A stretch of DNA of 19,332 nt from Chloroflexota bacterium (lineage in GTDB: Bacteria > Chloroflexota > Dehalococcoidia > SM23-28-2 > RBG-16-64-32): NCBI GenBank assembly GCA_022561095.1, contig JADFRV010000024.1, positions 1-19,332 of the forward strand. Direction: 5' to 3'. Both the position numbers and the translations under genes were made by a program. Below the pieces are notes generated by a model. It searched no databases. It was not told the DNA's origin and worked only from the letters and a program-made list of their open reading frames with translations. Of the stretch, positions 1 to 6,461 are shown piece by piece. Each line of letters starts with the position of its first letter. The first letter of the stretch is position 1.

Positions 1-2
1 GT

Positions 3-392
3 AAAGAGTTGCAACCTCAGACTCGATACGCATGGCAAGTTCATCATTCCTATGGCGGAGAACCTTCACGCGTCGCCGTCGAGGTGCGTCCCCGCTTCGG
101 CACGATGACAGGCTGGCGCGTGCTCATCCCAGCTTCCTCAGATGTTGTTGCTGTAAGTTGGGGCGCCGCGGGCGGCGGTGCCATGTCAATGACCACGACC
201 TCATGGATCACCGGAACCATCACCCTTGACGATGGGACCAAATGTAAGTTCATGGGTTCGGCCGATGTTCTGTCGCCGTCGGTCAGTGCCTATGCAGTGT
301 TTGATCGGCAACTGCCCGAGTTCGTTGGCTTTGGTCAGGCGGGTCCGACAGGTGTCCCGAGCGGATATATAGAGCGGATTCAATTCAGATGA
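3..392 (+). CDS. Hypothetical protein, C-terminal part (open at left edge)
   Basis: I do not recognise this protein. The reading frame is open to the left edge (codons for K, E, L precede the first possible TTG start at 9), so this is probably the C-terminal part of a longer gene. The visible 130 residues are rich in G, S, T and V with alternating hydrophobic residues (WRVLIPAS, VVAVSWG, WITGTITLDDGT), which suggests a beta-rich fold, and it ends with YIERIQFR. There is no membrane segment. It is followed 20 nt later by a possible 28-aa membrane peptide on the same strand and converges on the protease gene. It could be a cargo gene at the left of the mobile element or a host gene; I cannot tell which. 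Confidence 0.4.
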   Translation, partial: KELQPQTRYAWQVHHSYGGEPSRVAVEVRPRFGTMTGWRVLIPASSDVVAVSWGAAGGGAMSMTTTSWITGTITLDDGTKCKFMGSADVLSPSVSAYAVFDRQLPEFVGFGQAGPTGVPSGYIERIQFR

Positions 393-411
393 TAGGTGGA
401 GGGGCGTAACC

Positions 412-498
412 GTGAGAGGGTGGGCCGTCTGGGGCGCTACCCTGGCGGTGGTCCTGCTACTGAACGGCATCGTGTGGACGCTGGTGATCGCGTGGTAG
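412..498 (+). CDS. Small single-helix membrane peptide (28 aa)
   Basis: A 28-codon GTG-started frame encodes a peptide with an almost uninterrupted hydrophobic stretch (WGATLAVVLLLNGIVWTLVI), flanked by MRGW and ending in AW. A GGAGGGG sequence at about 398-404 lies 7-8 nt before the GTG, a good ribosome binding site. The topology is that of a one-pass membrane microprotein. It follows the partial upstream gene by about 20 nt, so both could be on one transcript. The overlapping 61-aa frame at 396-581 is arginine-rich and looks like its shadow. A hydrophobic run of this length could arise by chance in GC-rich DNA, hence the modest confidence; no function can be assigned. Confidence 0.4.
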   Translation: MRGWAVWGATLAVVLLLNGIVWTLVIAW

Positions 499-577
499 AG
501 CGCCAGGGGCCGGCGCCGCGCTGGGTAGCAGTGTCCGATGTGACACAAATTCGGGGCGCAGCGTCCGAGCGGGTCGC

Positions 578-1561
578 CTAGGGCGTGCTCTGGCCTGGAG
601 GAGGAGGAGGCTGCGCTGGCGGAGGAGGAGGCTGGGCTGGCGGGGTCTGTATCCTCTGCCCCTGAATCATCCTGATATGGGCCGCCCCCTCGCTGTTCTC
701 GAAGAGCTTGTAGGCTCCGGTGCCCTCGAAGGTCACGAGCACTGAAACGTACAGCACTTGGATGGCGCGGTGAAGCGTGGCATCGTCGGTGGTGTCAATA
801 ATATTGAGGTCGAGCTTTTCGAGATCGCTCTTGCCGACTCGCCGTGCGTGCGATCGGAAAAGCTTGTCGTTCGCCAAGTACTTTGCCACTTTCCGGGCCT
901 TCCGGCCAGGGTTGGGTTGTTCCCGGAACATGTACGAGCGGAGCCAGTTCGCAACCAGCTCTAGTGAAAGGGCGATGTGATTCTCACACTCCACGAGAAG
1001 AGACGGACCGTATTGCTGTAGGATTGGTAGCCACGCCGGCATCAACGCTGGGTTATTCTCTAGGTCCTTGGTGGCCTTCGCAAACTGGTCTCTGATCGCT
1101 CCAGCGGGGCTCTGTCGGTTGTTGATCACCATTTGCGGGTCGATCGGCCCCAGTTCTGAACTCTCGTCTAGCAGTAGCACGTCGCCAGCCATAGCCAGCA
1201 TCGTCGCCGCGCTCTTGGCAATGCCAGGGATAAGAAAGCGGATGTGTTGGAAGCGAGATCGCAGTAGTCGAACGATGGACTCAGTCGCCTCAGCGGAGCC
1301 GCCCGGTGATTGAAGCAGGACGTCAACCTCGTTTCCTGGAGTTGCTTCGATGATCTCTTTGAAGCCCTCTAGGTCCTCGAGGCCAATGAGTACGTCGCCG
1401 CCGACAGCCTGAAGCTTCGCCTTGTTCAGGAAGTCGACGGCGTACAGAATGACCGGTCGGCCAGTGTAGTCGCGTAATGCCGCGAGCTTTGCCCGACGAG
1501 GAGTGTCGTGGTTGCCGCCTGCTGCTTGTACCTCTTGCTGTGTCTGGTTCCAGAGCGTCAC
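578..1561 (-). CDS. SDH-family Clp-fold serine protease (SppA/ClpP-like), candidate prohead protease
   Basis: The 327-aa protein has the hallmarks of the serine dehydrogenase proteinase (SDH_sah, PF01972) branch of the ClpP/crotonase fold: an LLQSPGGSAEA strand-turn at about residues 82-92, the nucleophile-containing IAKSAATMLAMAGD segment (Ser117 likely catalytic) and ELGPIDPQ at 136-143. A second helical half ends in RSHARRVGKSDLEKLDL (236-252), and residues about 307-327 are a proline-rich tail (two PPPPP runs) that is probably disordered. There is no signal peptide. The GTG start overlaps the stop of the 60-aa gene by 4 nt (GTGA), implying translational coupling. It is the last minus-strand gene downstream of the capsid gene. 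ClpP- and SppA-like peptidases act as head-maturation proteases in several phages, so that role is inferred; a general host SDH-type membrane-linked protease is the alternative. Confidence 0.8.
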   Translation of the reverse strand: MTLWNQTQQEVQAAGGNHDTPRRAKLAALRDYTGRPVILYAVDFLNKAKLQAVGGDVLIGLEDLEGFKEIIEATPGNEVDVLLQSPGGSAEATESIVRLLRSRFQHIRFLIPGIAKSAATMLAMAGDVLLLDESSELGPIDPQMVINNRQSPAGAIRDQFAKATKDLENNPALMPAWLPILQQYGPSLLVECENHIALSLELVANWLRSYMFREQPNPGRKARKVAKYLANDKLFRSHARRVGKSDLEKLDLNIIDTTDDATLHRAIQVLYVSVLVTFEGTGAYKLFENSEGAAHIRMIQGQRIQTPPAQPPPPPAQPPPPPGQSTP

Positions 1562-1740
1562 GACGTCGTCGACGTCGTCGTCACCTTGGGAGGTCTGTTA
1601 GCCTCCAGCAGGTTGGCGTACATCTGATCGGATACGTGGAATAACTCAAGCGCTGTCCGAATCTGGGGGTTGCGCGCAAGGTATTCTTTCATTGCCTCGT
1701 CCAAGGACTGGGCTTTCAGGTTCTTGCTAGGCGTTGTCAT
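1558..1740 (-). CDS. Hypothetical 60-aa protein coupled to SDH protease
   Basis: I do not recognise this protein. It is predicted to be mostly helical (QSLDEAMKEYLARNPQIRTAL) with a short Thr/Ser/Lys-rich tail (KVTTTSTTS) encoded by a near-repeat of gacgtcgtc. The ATG at 1740 is chosen over a start at 1794 because GAAAGGG lies 5 nt before it, and the 18 additional N-terminal residues look non-coding. Its stop overlaps the GTG start of the protease gene. The tight coupling suggests the two products work together, for example as an adaptor or scaffold for the protease, but that is inference only. Confidence 0.6.
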   Translation of the reverse strand: MTTPSKNLKAQSLDEAMKEYLARNPQIRTALELFHVSDQMYANLLEANRPPKVTTTSTTS

Positions 1741-1855
1741 GACACCCTTTCTCTTCGCGCCCCCATTATTCGCGCAATTCCGCTGCCGTGTCAATCACCC
1801 AATTGCTTCAGGGCGACTCGCAGCCCCCTCAGCGCCACGAGAACGCCTGTTCAGT

Positions 1856-1861
1856 TATAAT
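1856..1861 (+). promoter_or_regulatory. Possible -10 element (TATAAT)
   Basis: An exact TATAAT lies 9 nt before the GTG of the possible zinc-ribbon gene. I see no convincing -35 box 16-18 nt upstream. As its core TTATAA is palindromic it could also serve the opposite strand. Weak support. Confidence 0.2.
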
Positions 1862-1870
1862 CGCGGGGAA

Positions 1871-2056
1871 GTGGGCCTCCGCATCGGCACCCCCTGGCGC
1901 GCTCTCAGCCCCCGCGTGACGCCCTGCCCGCGCCCCTACTGCAGCGGCGGCGTCCTAGACCTGGGAGACGGGAAGCGTTGCCTTCTCTGCGGCCGGGGCA
2001 GCGTGGTGCCGGATACGGGATCGGCGCCGGCGGCGAAGTCGAACGCGTACAGATGA
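1871..2056 (+). CDS. Possible small zinc-ribbon protein
   Basis: This plus-strand frame runs against the phage genes, in the 476-nt gap between the capsid and 60-aa genes. From the GTG at 1871 it gives 61 residues with CPRPYC (Cys19, Cys24) and CLLCGRG (Cys37, Cys40), separated by a short Gly/Asp-containing beta hairpin (SGGVLDLGDGKR). C-P-x-x-x-C...C-x-x-C-G-R resembles the zinc ribbons of small phage and environmental proteins. The start is uncertain: the frame is open back to 1670 and the only purine-rich sequence (GGGGAA) directly abuts the GTG. Four well-placed cysteines are the only real support, so this may be a chance frame. Confidence 0.33.
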   Translation: MGLRIGTPWRALSPRVTPCPRPYCSGGVLDLGDGKRCLLCGRGSVVPDTGSAPAAKSNAYR

Positions 2057-2129
2057 TTAGGGAGGCCGCCCGAGGGAGGGACGGCATCGACAAAAGCCCC
2101 ATCCCCGGCCGGCCATGAGAGCCGCGAGG

Positions 2130-2155
2130 CCCCCGGGGCTCGTACTCCCCGGGGG
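2130..2155. repeat. Perfect 9-bp GC-only hairpin
   Basis: Arms 2130-2138 and 2147-2155 (cccccgggg and its complement) enclose an 8-nt loop. No T-run follows on either strand, so it is not a classical terminator. It may protect the capsid mRNA 3' end or add to the hairpin at 2180-2208. Confidence 0.5.
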
Positions 2156-2168
2156 ACATCGCAGACCT

Positions 2169-2208
2169 AGAGGAAGAAGCGGGCCAGGGAAGGAGAAACC
2201 CCGGCCCG
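2169..2208 (-). terminator. Probable terminator downstream of capsid gene
   Basis: A stem cgggcc/ggcccg (2180-2185 with 2203-2208), extended by ggg/ccc around a one-base bulge, starts 9 nt after the capsid stop codon. On the minus strand it is followed by a pyrimidine tract (cttcttcctct). The tract is not a pure T-run, so efficiency is uncertain; the position directly after the capsid gene supports the call. Confidence 0.45.
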
Positions 2209-2216
2209 GTTGTCAT

Positions 2217-3512
2217 CTAATCTCGCGCCGCCAGCCGCACGAAGGGGCTGAGGGTGTCGCTGCCGGTCTGGGGTGTTATGGCCGACAGGATTCCAGGCCG
2301 CCCGTCGACGCGCTCAATGATGCGGAAGACGGTTATATCGTTCACGAACTTGGCGTGGATCGAGGACTCGGCCCGCATCTCCATGCGGTCGCCGATGAGG
2401 TAGTGGCTGAAGTCGATAAACATGATGTCGCCGGCGTCGCCGACTGTCGGCAATTTCTCGGTGAAGAGTAGTGGCCTGCCAAGGATCGTCGGGGGCAGCG
2501 AGCCCGCGCCCGTTTGGAGCCAGATCGCGCCGCCGCCCGTACCGACTGAGAGGGCCATAGTCGCCAGCTCGGCGAAGGTGTCGATGTTCGCCACCCAGAC
2601 CGCGTTCTCCAGTGAGTTGGGCAGCATCCGGGCGAACATCTTGACGATGTTCTCCCAAACGATCGTGTTCGCCGTCTGGCCTGCCTCTTTGGTGACCGCC
2701 ACCATCGCGTCCGCGTTCAGAACGCCCAAGGGCTCACCAACGCCGCTGCCGGTAAGGAACGCGATATCCTCGAACCAGCTTATCGCCTGACTGAACCCCC
2801 TGTTAAGCATCACATCGAGGGCGCCGGCATCGTCCATCAGGAGCTCGTTGGGGACGTCCGAGCGCGCCGTCAGCTTCTTAGCATCCAGCCCGATGCGGGC
2901 GAACTTGGCTTCGCTCTCGCTAAGCTCCGCTCCCTCTTCCGTCCAGGCCGCCGTCACGCCGCCGAAGACAGTAGAAGCGTTCGACGTAGCATCAGTCGCC
3001 GGCACCAGCAGCCGGGAGCTGGACATTGGATAAACCGTCGCCCGAGGGCGAACGATGCTTCGCTCCAGGGTTTCCATGAGGAGCCCGGAGCGGAACACCT
3101 CGGGAACGAGGAATCCGCCGGCGCTGGGCTCCAGGCTGGAGTAGTCGTTGCGAACCGCAAGGGCCTGCGGGCTGATGGCCGCCATGAAGTTGCCGAAGCC
3201 CTTGTCCTTCCAGTGATCGTCCAGCTTGCGACCGGGAGCGCCGCTGTAGCTGGCGATCTGGCGATTGACGATGCGCGTGCTTAGTGCGCCGCCGTTCGGG
3301 TGCTCGGTGCCGCCCAGGTTCGGGCGGTTGACATTCAGCCGACCATCACGAGCCCCAGCGACCGCCTCCCCTTGCTTCCATTCGGCGAGGCCCTCTGCGA
3401 CGCCTGCAGCGACCCGGTTGTCAATCTCGGCCCATGCTCGCTCGTTCGCGACCTTAGCCTTCTGAGCGGCGGCCGCCTTCTCCCGATTCCTCTTCTCCTG
3501 TACTGGATCCAT
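2217..3512 (-). CDS. HK97-family phage major capsid protein
   Basis: The 431-aa protein is the shell subunit of an HK97-fold virion. Residues 1-50 are charged and alanine-rich and predicted coiled coil, as in the delta (scaffold) domain of HK97 gp5-type capsids. The mature fold appears to begin near SAGGFLVPEVF (130-140). Family features follow: ERSIVRPRATVYPM (150-163), AAWTEEGAELSESEAKF (188-204), the ITGSG-type FLTGSGVGEPLGVLN (252-266) and the late ILGRPLLFTEKLP (343-355). The ATG at 3512 is chosen because GGAGG lies 4 nt upstream; a frame open to 3662 adds an Arg/Pro-rich stretch lacking such a site. The neighbours are unknown genes rather than the usual portal and protease; a protease follows downstream. 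The length excludes a typical encapsulin (about 265 aa). Confidence 0.9.
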   Translation of the reverse strand: MDPVQEKRNREKAAAAQKAKVANERAWAEIDNRVAAGVAEGLAEWKQGEAVAGARDGRLNVNRPNLGGTEHPNGGALSTRIVNRQIASYSGAPGRKLDDHWKDKGFGNFMAAISPQALAVRNDYSSLEPSAGGFLVPEVFRSGLLMETLERSIVRPRATVYPMSSSRLLVPATDATSNASTVFGGVTAAWTEEGAELSESEAKFARIGLDAKKLTARSDVPNELLMDDAGALDVMLNRGFSQAISWFEDIAFLTGSGVGEPLGVLNADAMVAVTKEAGQTANTIVWENIVKMFARMLPNSLENAVWVANIDTFAELATMALSVGTGGGAIWLQTGAGSLPPTILGRPLLFTEKLPTVGDAGDIMFIDFSHYLIGDRMEMRAESSIHAKFVNDITVFRIIERVDGRPGILSAITPQTGSDTLSPFVRLAARD

Positions 3513-3621
3513 TTCGCCTCCAAACCGGTTTCGTGGGCGGTATATCGCCGCCGCTTTCAGCGTAGGAAGCGAGCGTGAACGTACGAAGGGACGAGAAATG
3601 AGGCGGGGATTGAACCGTGCG

Positions 3622-4416
3622 CTATTTCGCGGATCGCCGGGCAGCGGACCGTGCTCGGTCAAGGCAGCTACGCGCAGCCTCAGCTTGACGCCTGTCCTCG
3701 AGGTTATAGCGGGGCCGGTGCCGAGCGGCCCAGGCGGGGAGCTGAAGCGTCAGGGCGTCGGCTTTCTCTTCCTTGGTGAACGGCCTACGTCCGGCCCCCT
3801 TCACCTTCGGCGACCCCTCGGGGCGACCCGGCTTACCCTCCGGCTGACATGACTTCTCGTATGAGGCGATGCCTAGATGGTGCTCACGAGTCGCCTCCGC
3901 CGGCACATTCAGCAAGAGAGAACCATCCTCGCCGTGGTGGACGACGCCAATCGGGTTGCCGGGCAGGCGGTCCAGCCCATCCGGCGCCATCTTCTCTAAC
4001 AGCGCCAGCGCTTCCTCACGGCCTCCGCCGGCGGCGCCATAGGTCACAGACGCGACCAGTGCGCCTAGGAACGCCGTCAACCCCTCTTCGCCGAGTGATT
4101 GCCTCAGTGTTGGGGCCGCCGAGGTAGCCGCCGTCACTAAGGCGGATAGGTGCGCCTGGGCCATCTCCCTGATCTTCGCCACGAACGTCCGCCCCTGGCC
4201 TCTCAGGATCGCCGCATCCCCGAACTCACCGCGGGCGGCCAGGTTCGCAGCCCGCGCCCTTGCCGCCTGATGGAGCCGTCCCGCTTGCAGGCTGAACGCG
4301 ACGGCCGTATCGAAGCCGGCGAGGAACATGGGATCATCGAAGAGGTGACCTATCTCGGTCTTGAGCGTAGCGGCTTGGCCTTGCCACCATCGGGTAGGCC
4401 GGGGGCGGCGGTTCAC
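3622..4416 (-). CDS. Hypothetical phage-element protein (264 aa)
   Basis: I do not recognise this protein. The GTG at 4416 is chosen because TACTGGAGGG ends 4 nt before it; a TTG at 4485 would add 23 residues, some encoded by a run of nine Gs. The N-terminal 150 residues are predicted helical and alanine-rich (for example SLQAGRLHQAARARAANLA, 42-60, and HLSALVTAATSAAPTL). The middle holds NPIGVVHHGEDGSLLLNVPAE (154-174), and the C-terminal 80 residues are very basic, with GKPGRPEGSPKV (194-205), RRPFTKEEKADAL and a final Arg/Ala helix. GRPxGS-type segments occur in several phage DNA-binding and terminase-small-like proteins. It lies 109 nt upstream of the capsid gene, so a role in DNA binding or packaging is possible but unproven. 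Confidence 0.65.
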   Translation of the reverse strand: MNRRPRPTRWWQGQAATLKTEIGHLFDDPMFLAGFDTAVAFSLQAGRLHQAARARAANLAARGEFGDAAILRGQGRTFVAKIREMAQAHLSALVTAATSAAPTLRQSLGEEGLTAFLGALVASVTYGAAGGGREEALALLEKMAPDGLDRLPGNPIGVVHHGEDGSLLLNVPAEATREHHLGIASYEKSCQPEGKPGRPEGSPKVKGAGRRPFTKEEKADALTLQLPAWAARHRPRYNLEDRRQAEAARSCLDRARSAARRSAK

Positions 4417-4494
4417 GCCACCCTCCAGTAGGGGGCAGCGGCGGGGCCAGTCTCTATCCGCGCCATCAGACCCCCCCCCACTCAACCTGCGGGC

Positions 4495-4540
4495 TAAAAA
4501 GTGGTGCTAAGCACACGGTCTCCAGGGCCCGTCGCACCAA
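4495..4540 (-). terminator. Possible terminator or attenuator between unknown genes
   Basis: On the minus strand tggtgc (4534-4539) can pair with gcacca (4502-4507) around a long loop, or a smaller gtgc/gcac hairpin with a 3-nt loop can form near 4503-4514, followed by ctttttag (T-run at 4496-4500). It lies between the 126-aa gene and the 264-aa gene and could reduce read-through into the capsid module. Confidence 0.35.
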
Positions 4541-4569
4541 AAATCTGACCCCTACCCCCTGGTGGCTGC

Positions 4570-4950
4570 TCACAGTAGGGCCCTCTGCTTCCTCAGCCGT
4601 GGCCGACCGCCAGAGGGCCGCACCATGACGTTCACCACTTGTAGATGATCCGACCGTACGATGACCGCGATGTGGCGGGCTTGGCCTCTCGGTCCAACGA
4701 CTGCCTGGTGCGCGTACTCCGGCGCATGGCCTCGTTTGTAGCGCAGGACGTAATGCTTGTGACCCTGATGCCGAGCGGTGATTACGCCGTAGACCCGCCG
4801 GATACGCCCCATGTAGCGCACGTGGGTCGGGTCAGAGGCCGTGGGTGGCAGCATAGGGCGGAACGGGGGCCCGAGGCCGTTGTTGGCCCTCTGATGGGCC
4901 GATTGTGCTTTCGTAGCAGAATTAGTCACCCCGTCGCGCCTTCCTTTCAT
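4570..4950 (-). CDS. Hypothetical basic protein (126 aa)
   Basis: I do not recognise this protein. The ATG at 4950 is chosen because it overlaps the stop of the 185-aa gene by 4 nt (ATGA); the frame stays open to 5001 inside that gene. The product is strongly basic, with a loose N-terminus (residues 1-42) and a probable beta-rich region: VRYMGRIRRVYGVITARHQG (44-63), KHYVLRYKRGHAPEYAHQAVV (65-85), RHIAVIVRSDHLQVVNVMVRP (92-112). It ends in an Arg/Lys tail, SGGRPRLRKQRALL. The pattern could suit a small nucleic-acid-binding or beta-barrel protein. The coupling points to a shared role with the 185-aa protein. Confidence 0.6.
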   Translation of the reverse strand: MKGRRDGVTNSATKAQSAHQRANNGLGPPFRPMLPPTASDPTHVRYMGRIRRVYGVITARHQGHKHYVLRYKRGHAPEYAHQAVVGPRGQARHIAVIVRSDHLQVVNVMVRPSGGRPRLRKQRALL

Positions 4951-5504
4951 GACGTGGCCTCCCCCTCTCTGGCGGGTTGATTCCATCTGCAGTACGAGCA
5001 TCTCATGCTGGTGCCGTAGCTCTCGGCGATTTCCTGATGAATGATGTAGTGCAGAGCCGCTCCTGGGTTGACGTACCTGTCATAGCTCGAGGTGGGGAGA
5101 GCATCGAAGCGGTCGACTACCTGGTCCATCTCGGCCAGAACCCCGATGTGTTTCCGTACGAATCCCTGTGCGCCATTGAAGCCGTGGGCCGTTAGCCTCA
5201 AGGCGAGCTGGGTAATGCGGTTTGATTGTTCCGCGTCTGCTGCTGCTGCTAAGGAAGGGAAGGGGATAACCCCCTCCGGCGCCTTCCCTCGCTCGCGGAG
5301 CCAGGCCAATCGTTGTTTGATTGTTGCTGCCCCCGCCTGCAGGTAAGGACCGAAGACGCGTCTCTGTGCCGGCGTGAGTGTCGTCATCGCCTCGCGGAGG
5401 TCTCTCAATTCGGAATCTCTGCTGTAGCGGCCGTGGACCCACCTGTTCTTGTTGCCTTTCGGCGCGCCGGCGCCAGGTCGGCGGCCGCCCCGTTTCCCCG
5501 TCAT
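4947..5504 (-). CDS. Phage protein with terminase-small-like N-terminus (185 aa)
   Basis: The N-terminus GKRGGRRPGAGAPKGNKNR followed by WVHGRYSR matches the GGxRPGAGxPKGNxNxxxHGxYS signature that opens many phage terminase small subunits and related phage proteins. The rest is helical: REAMTTLTPAQRRVFGPYLQAGAATIKQRLAWLRERG (37-73) and an amphipathic stretch around 95-135. Near the C-terminus is a single CSYC pair (169-172). The role in DNA recognition is inferred from the N-terminal signature alone; no large terminase gene lies beside it. The ATG at 5504 has only a weak ribosome binding site. The gene and its leader contain repeated TTTGATTG boxes and a long inverted repeat. It overlaps the 126-aa gene by 4 nt. 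Confidence 0.6.
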   Translation of the reverse strand: MTGKRGGRRPGAGAPKGNKNRWVHGRYSRDSELRDLREAMTTLTPAQRRVFGPYLQAGAATIKQRLAWLRERGKAPEGVIPFPSLAAAADAEQSNRITQLALRLTAHGFNGAQGFVRKHIGVLAEMDQVVDRFDALPTSSYDRYVNPGAALHYIIHQEIAESYGTSMRCSYCRWNQPAREGEATS

Positions 5505-5565
5505 TGCACACCGGGCGATTCAATCAAAAGAGCTGCACCCTCTGACGCGGGAACAATCAAACCGC
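5217..5565. repeat. Long-range inverted repeat and TTTGATTG boxes
   Basis: Positions 5217-5237 and 5544-5565 are reverse complements over 21 bp with one extra G, so the mRNA leader could pair with codons for DAEQSN inside the 185-aa gene. The motif TTTGATTG occurs four times in this stretch: plus strand at 5221-5228 and 5316-5323 (each continuing TT), minus strand at 5521-5528 and 5554-5561. A further 7-bp inverted repeat ccgggcg/cgcccgg brackets the leader (5511-5517 with 5563-5569). Confidence 0.6.
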
Positions 5566-5582
5566 CCGGACGAGGTCATCGA

Positions 5583-5798
5583 TCATGCCGCCTCATCCGC
5601 CTTCGCCTCCAGCCGCTTGCGCCGCTTCCGGGCGTGCATCGCCATACTCCATGCCTTCATGGAGCCGGCGTAGTGCCGTGCGGCACCGGTCTCAGCGCCC
5701 TTCAGCGAGTCCTGGCGCTTCCCCTCGGGATCACGGGCCCATGAGAGGGCGCCACCCGCAGCGCCATAAAGCTGCTGTAGCTTCCTGTCCTGCGTCAC
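5583..5798 (-). CDS. Hypothetical small basic protein (71 aa)
   Basis: I do not recognise this protein. Its GTG start overlaps the stop of the excisionase-like gene by 4 nt (GTGA), which supports expression. It is predicted helical, with aromatic residues (LYGAAGGALSW, residues 10-20) and a highly basic C-terminal helix (HARKRRKRLEAKADEAA, 55-71), which suggests nucleic-acid binding. A structured 78-nt leader separates it from the 185-aa gene. Confidence 0.55.
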   Translation of the reverse strand: MTQDRKLQQLYGAAGGALSWARDPEGKRQDSLKGAETGAARHYAGSMKAWSMAMHARKRRKRLEAKADEAA

Positions 5799-5989
5799 GA
5801 CGCCTTGCCGTCCTTAGGCCGGCGCAGGCGTTCGCGGAACTCTAGTACGTCTACCGCGTTGAACCGGCGCCAGCCGGATGGCAGCAACCTATAAGAGGGT
5901 AGGTGGCCGGCGTCCGCCAAGCGGCGTACGGTGTCAACGCTTACGCCAAGGAGGTCCGCCGTGCTGGAAACTGAGAGGCTGCGTCGCAT
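5795..5989 (-). CDS. xis: Excisionase-type MerR/HTH_17 DNA-binding protein
   Basis: The 64-aa protein is a complete winged helix-turn-helix of the excisionase (Xis/AlpA, HTH_17) type: STADLLGVSVDTVRRLADAGHLP (9-31) forms the two HTH helices, LPSYRLLPSGWRRF (30-43) the wing, and NAVDVLEFRERLRR (44-57) the closing helix. Such proteins bind integrase arm sites and steer recombination to excision, or act as small regulators. Its place two genes after the integrase supports the excisionase reading. No good ribosome binding site precedes the ATG; a purine-rich TGAGG lies 17 nt upstream. Integrase-associated HTH regulators that are not excisionases are the alternative. Confidence 0.75.
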   Translation of the reverse strand: MRRSLSVSSTADLLGVSVDTVRRLADAGHLPSYRLLPSGWRRFNAVDVLEFRERLRRPKDGKAS

Positions 5990-6028
5990 GGACTCATGCT
6001 TGCAAACCTCAGGAAATTACGACACGTG

Positions 6029-6044
6029 AGAAAAACTATTTTCT
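6029..6044. promoter_or_regulatory. AT-rich palindrome upstream of xis-like gene
   Basis: agaaaa (6029-6034) and ttttct (6039-6044) form an inverted repeat around 4 nt at the end of the 141-aa gene, 40 nt upstream of the excisionase-like start. Its AT content is out of keeping with the GC-rich surroundings. An operator or recombinase arm site is possible. Confidence 0.25.
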
Positions 6045-6461
6045 AAGGCTAGTCCTCTTAAACTTCAGCAGCTCCGTGTGGAAGCACGGCCGCCCCTGTA
6101 GCCTCTTTAGCCCAGCGCGCCGCGCCGCGTGGTACGCCCCAGGTGAGACAGGAACCTTTAGGCCACGAGCCGCCAGCCAGGTGCCGATCTTGTAATATTC
6201 GAACTTGCCGCACTCGCGGAAACAGTAGATCAGGGCGTCACGGTCAACCCGGCTCTTTGGGCGGCCTCCGCCGGGGCGGAGTCGCTTCGCCTCGCTCTCC
6301 AGGAACGCATCGTCCTGTCTCCGATGCTCAAGCCACCACTCCTTATCGTCCGCATCAATGATCCCCTCTCTGACGTAGAAGTCTGCGTCCTCTGGCGTCT
6401 TCGGGCCTCGGATCCTATTGATGTGCTTGATCTCTTCTGTGTGGCTCTCCCGCTCGTTCAC
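6036..6461 (-). CDS. Hypothetical protein (141 aa) in integrase operon
   Basis: I do not recognise this protein. Its GTG start overlaps the integrase stop by 4 nt (GTGA), with AGGTGA a few nt upstream in the integrase gene. The acidic N-terminal half includes TPEDADFYVREGIIDADDKEWWLEHRRQDDAFL (22-54). A basic linker RLRPGGGRPKSR (60-71) leads to a C-terminal domain with an HTH-like helical pattern (DALIYCFRECGKFEYYKIGTWLAARGLKVPVSPGAYHAARRAG, 75-117). A DNA-binding role alongside the integrase is plausible but not shown. Confidence 0.6.
   Translation of the reverse strand: MNERESHTEEIKHINRIRGPKTPEDADFYVREGIIDADDKEWWLEHRRQDDAFLESEAKRLRPGGGRPKSRVDRDALIYCFRECGKFEYYKIGTWLAARGLKVPVSPGAYHAARRAGLKRLQGRPCFHTELLKFKRTSLRK

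Noticed and set aside
201..548. Minus-strand 115-aa frame at the left edge
   Set aside because: Composition is low-information, rich in His/Thr/Arg, with no ribosome binding site; it lies antisense to the better-supported plus-strand frames.
396..581. 61-aa plus-strand frame
   Set aside because: Arg/Gly-rich shadow of the 28-aa membrane peptide, which has the better start and a clear physical signature.
1905..2216. Minus-strand 103-aa frame
   Set aside because: Pro/Arg/Ser-rich and running through two hairpins directly after the capsid stop; looks like a GC-driven open frame.
2217..3512. Encapsulin instead of phage capsid
   Set aside because: The protein is 431 aa with a charged coiled-coil N-terminal domain and HK97 capsid motifs; encapsulins are about 265 aa without that domain, and the gene sits in an integrase operon.
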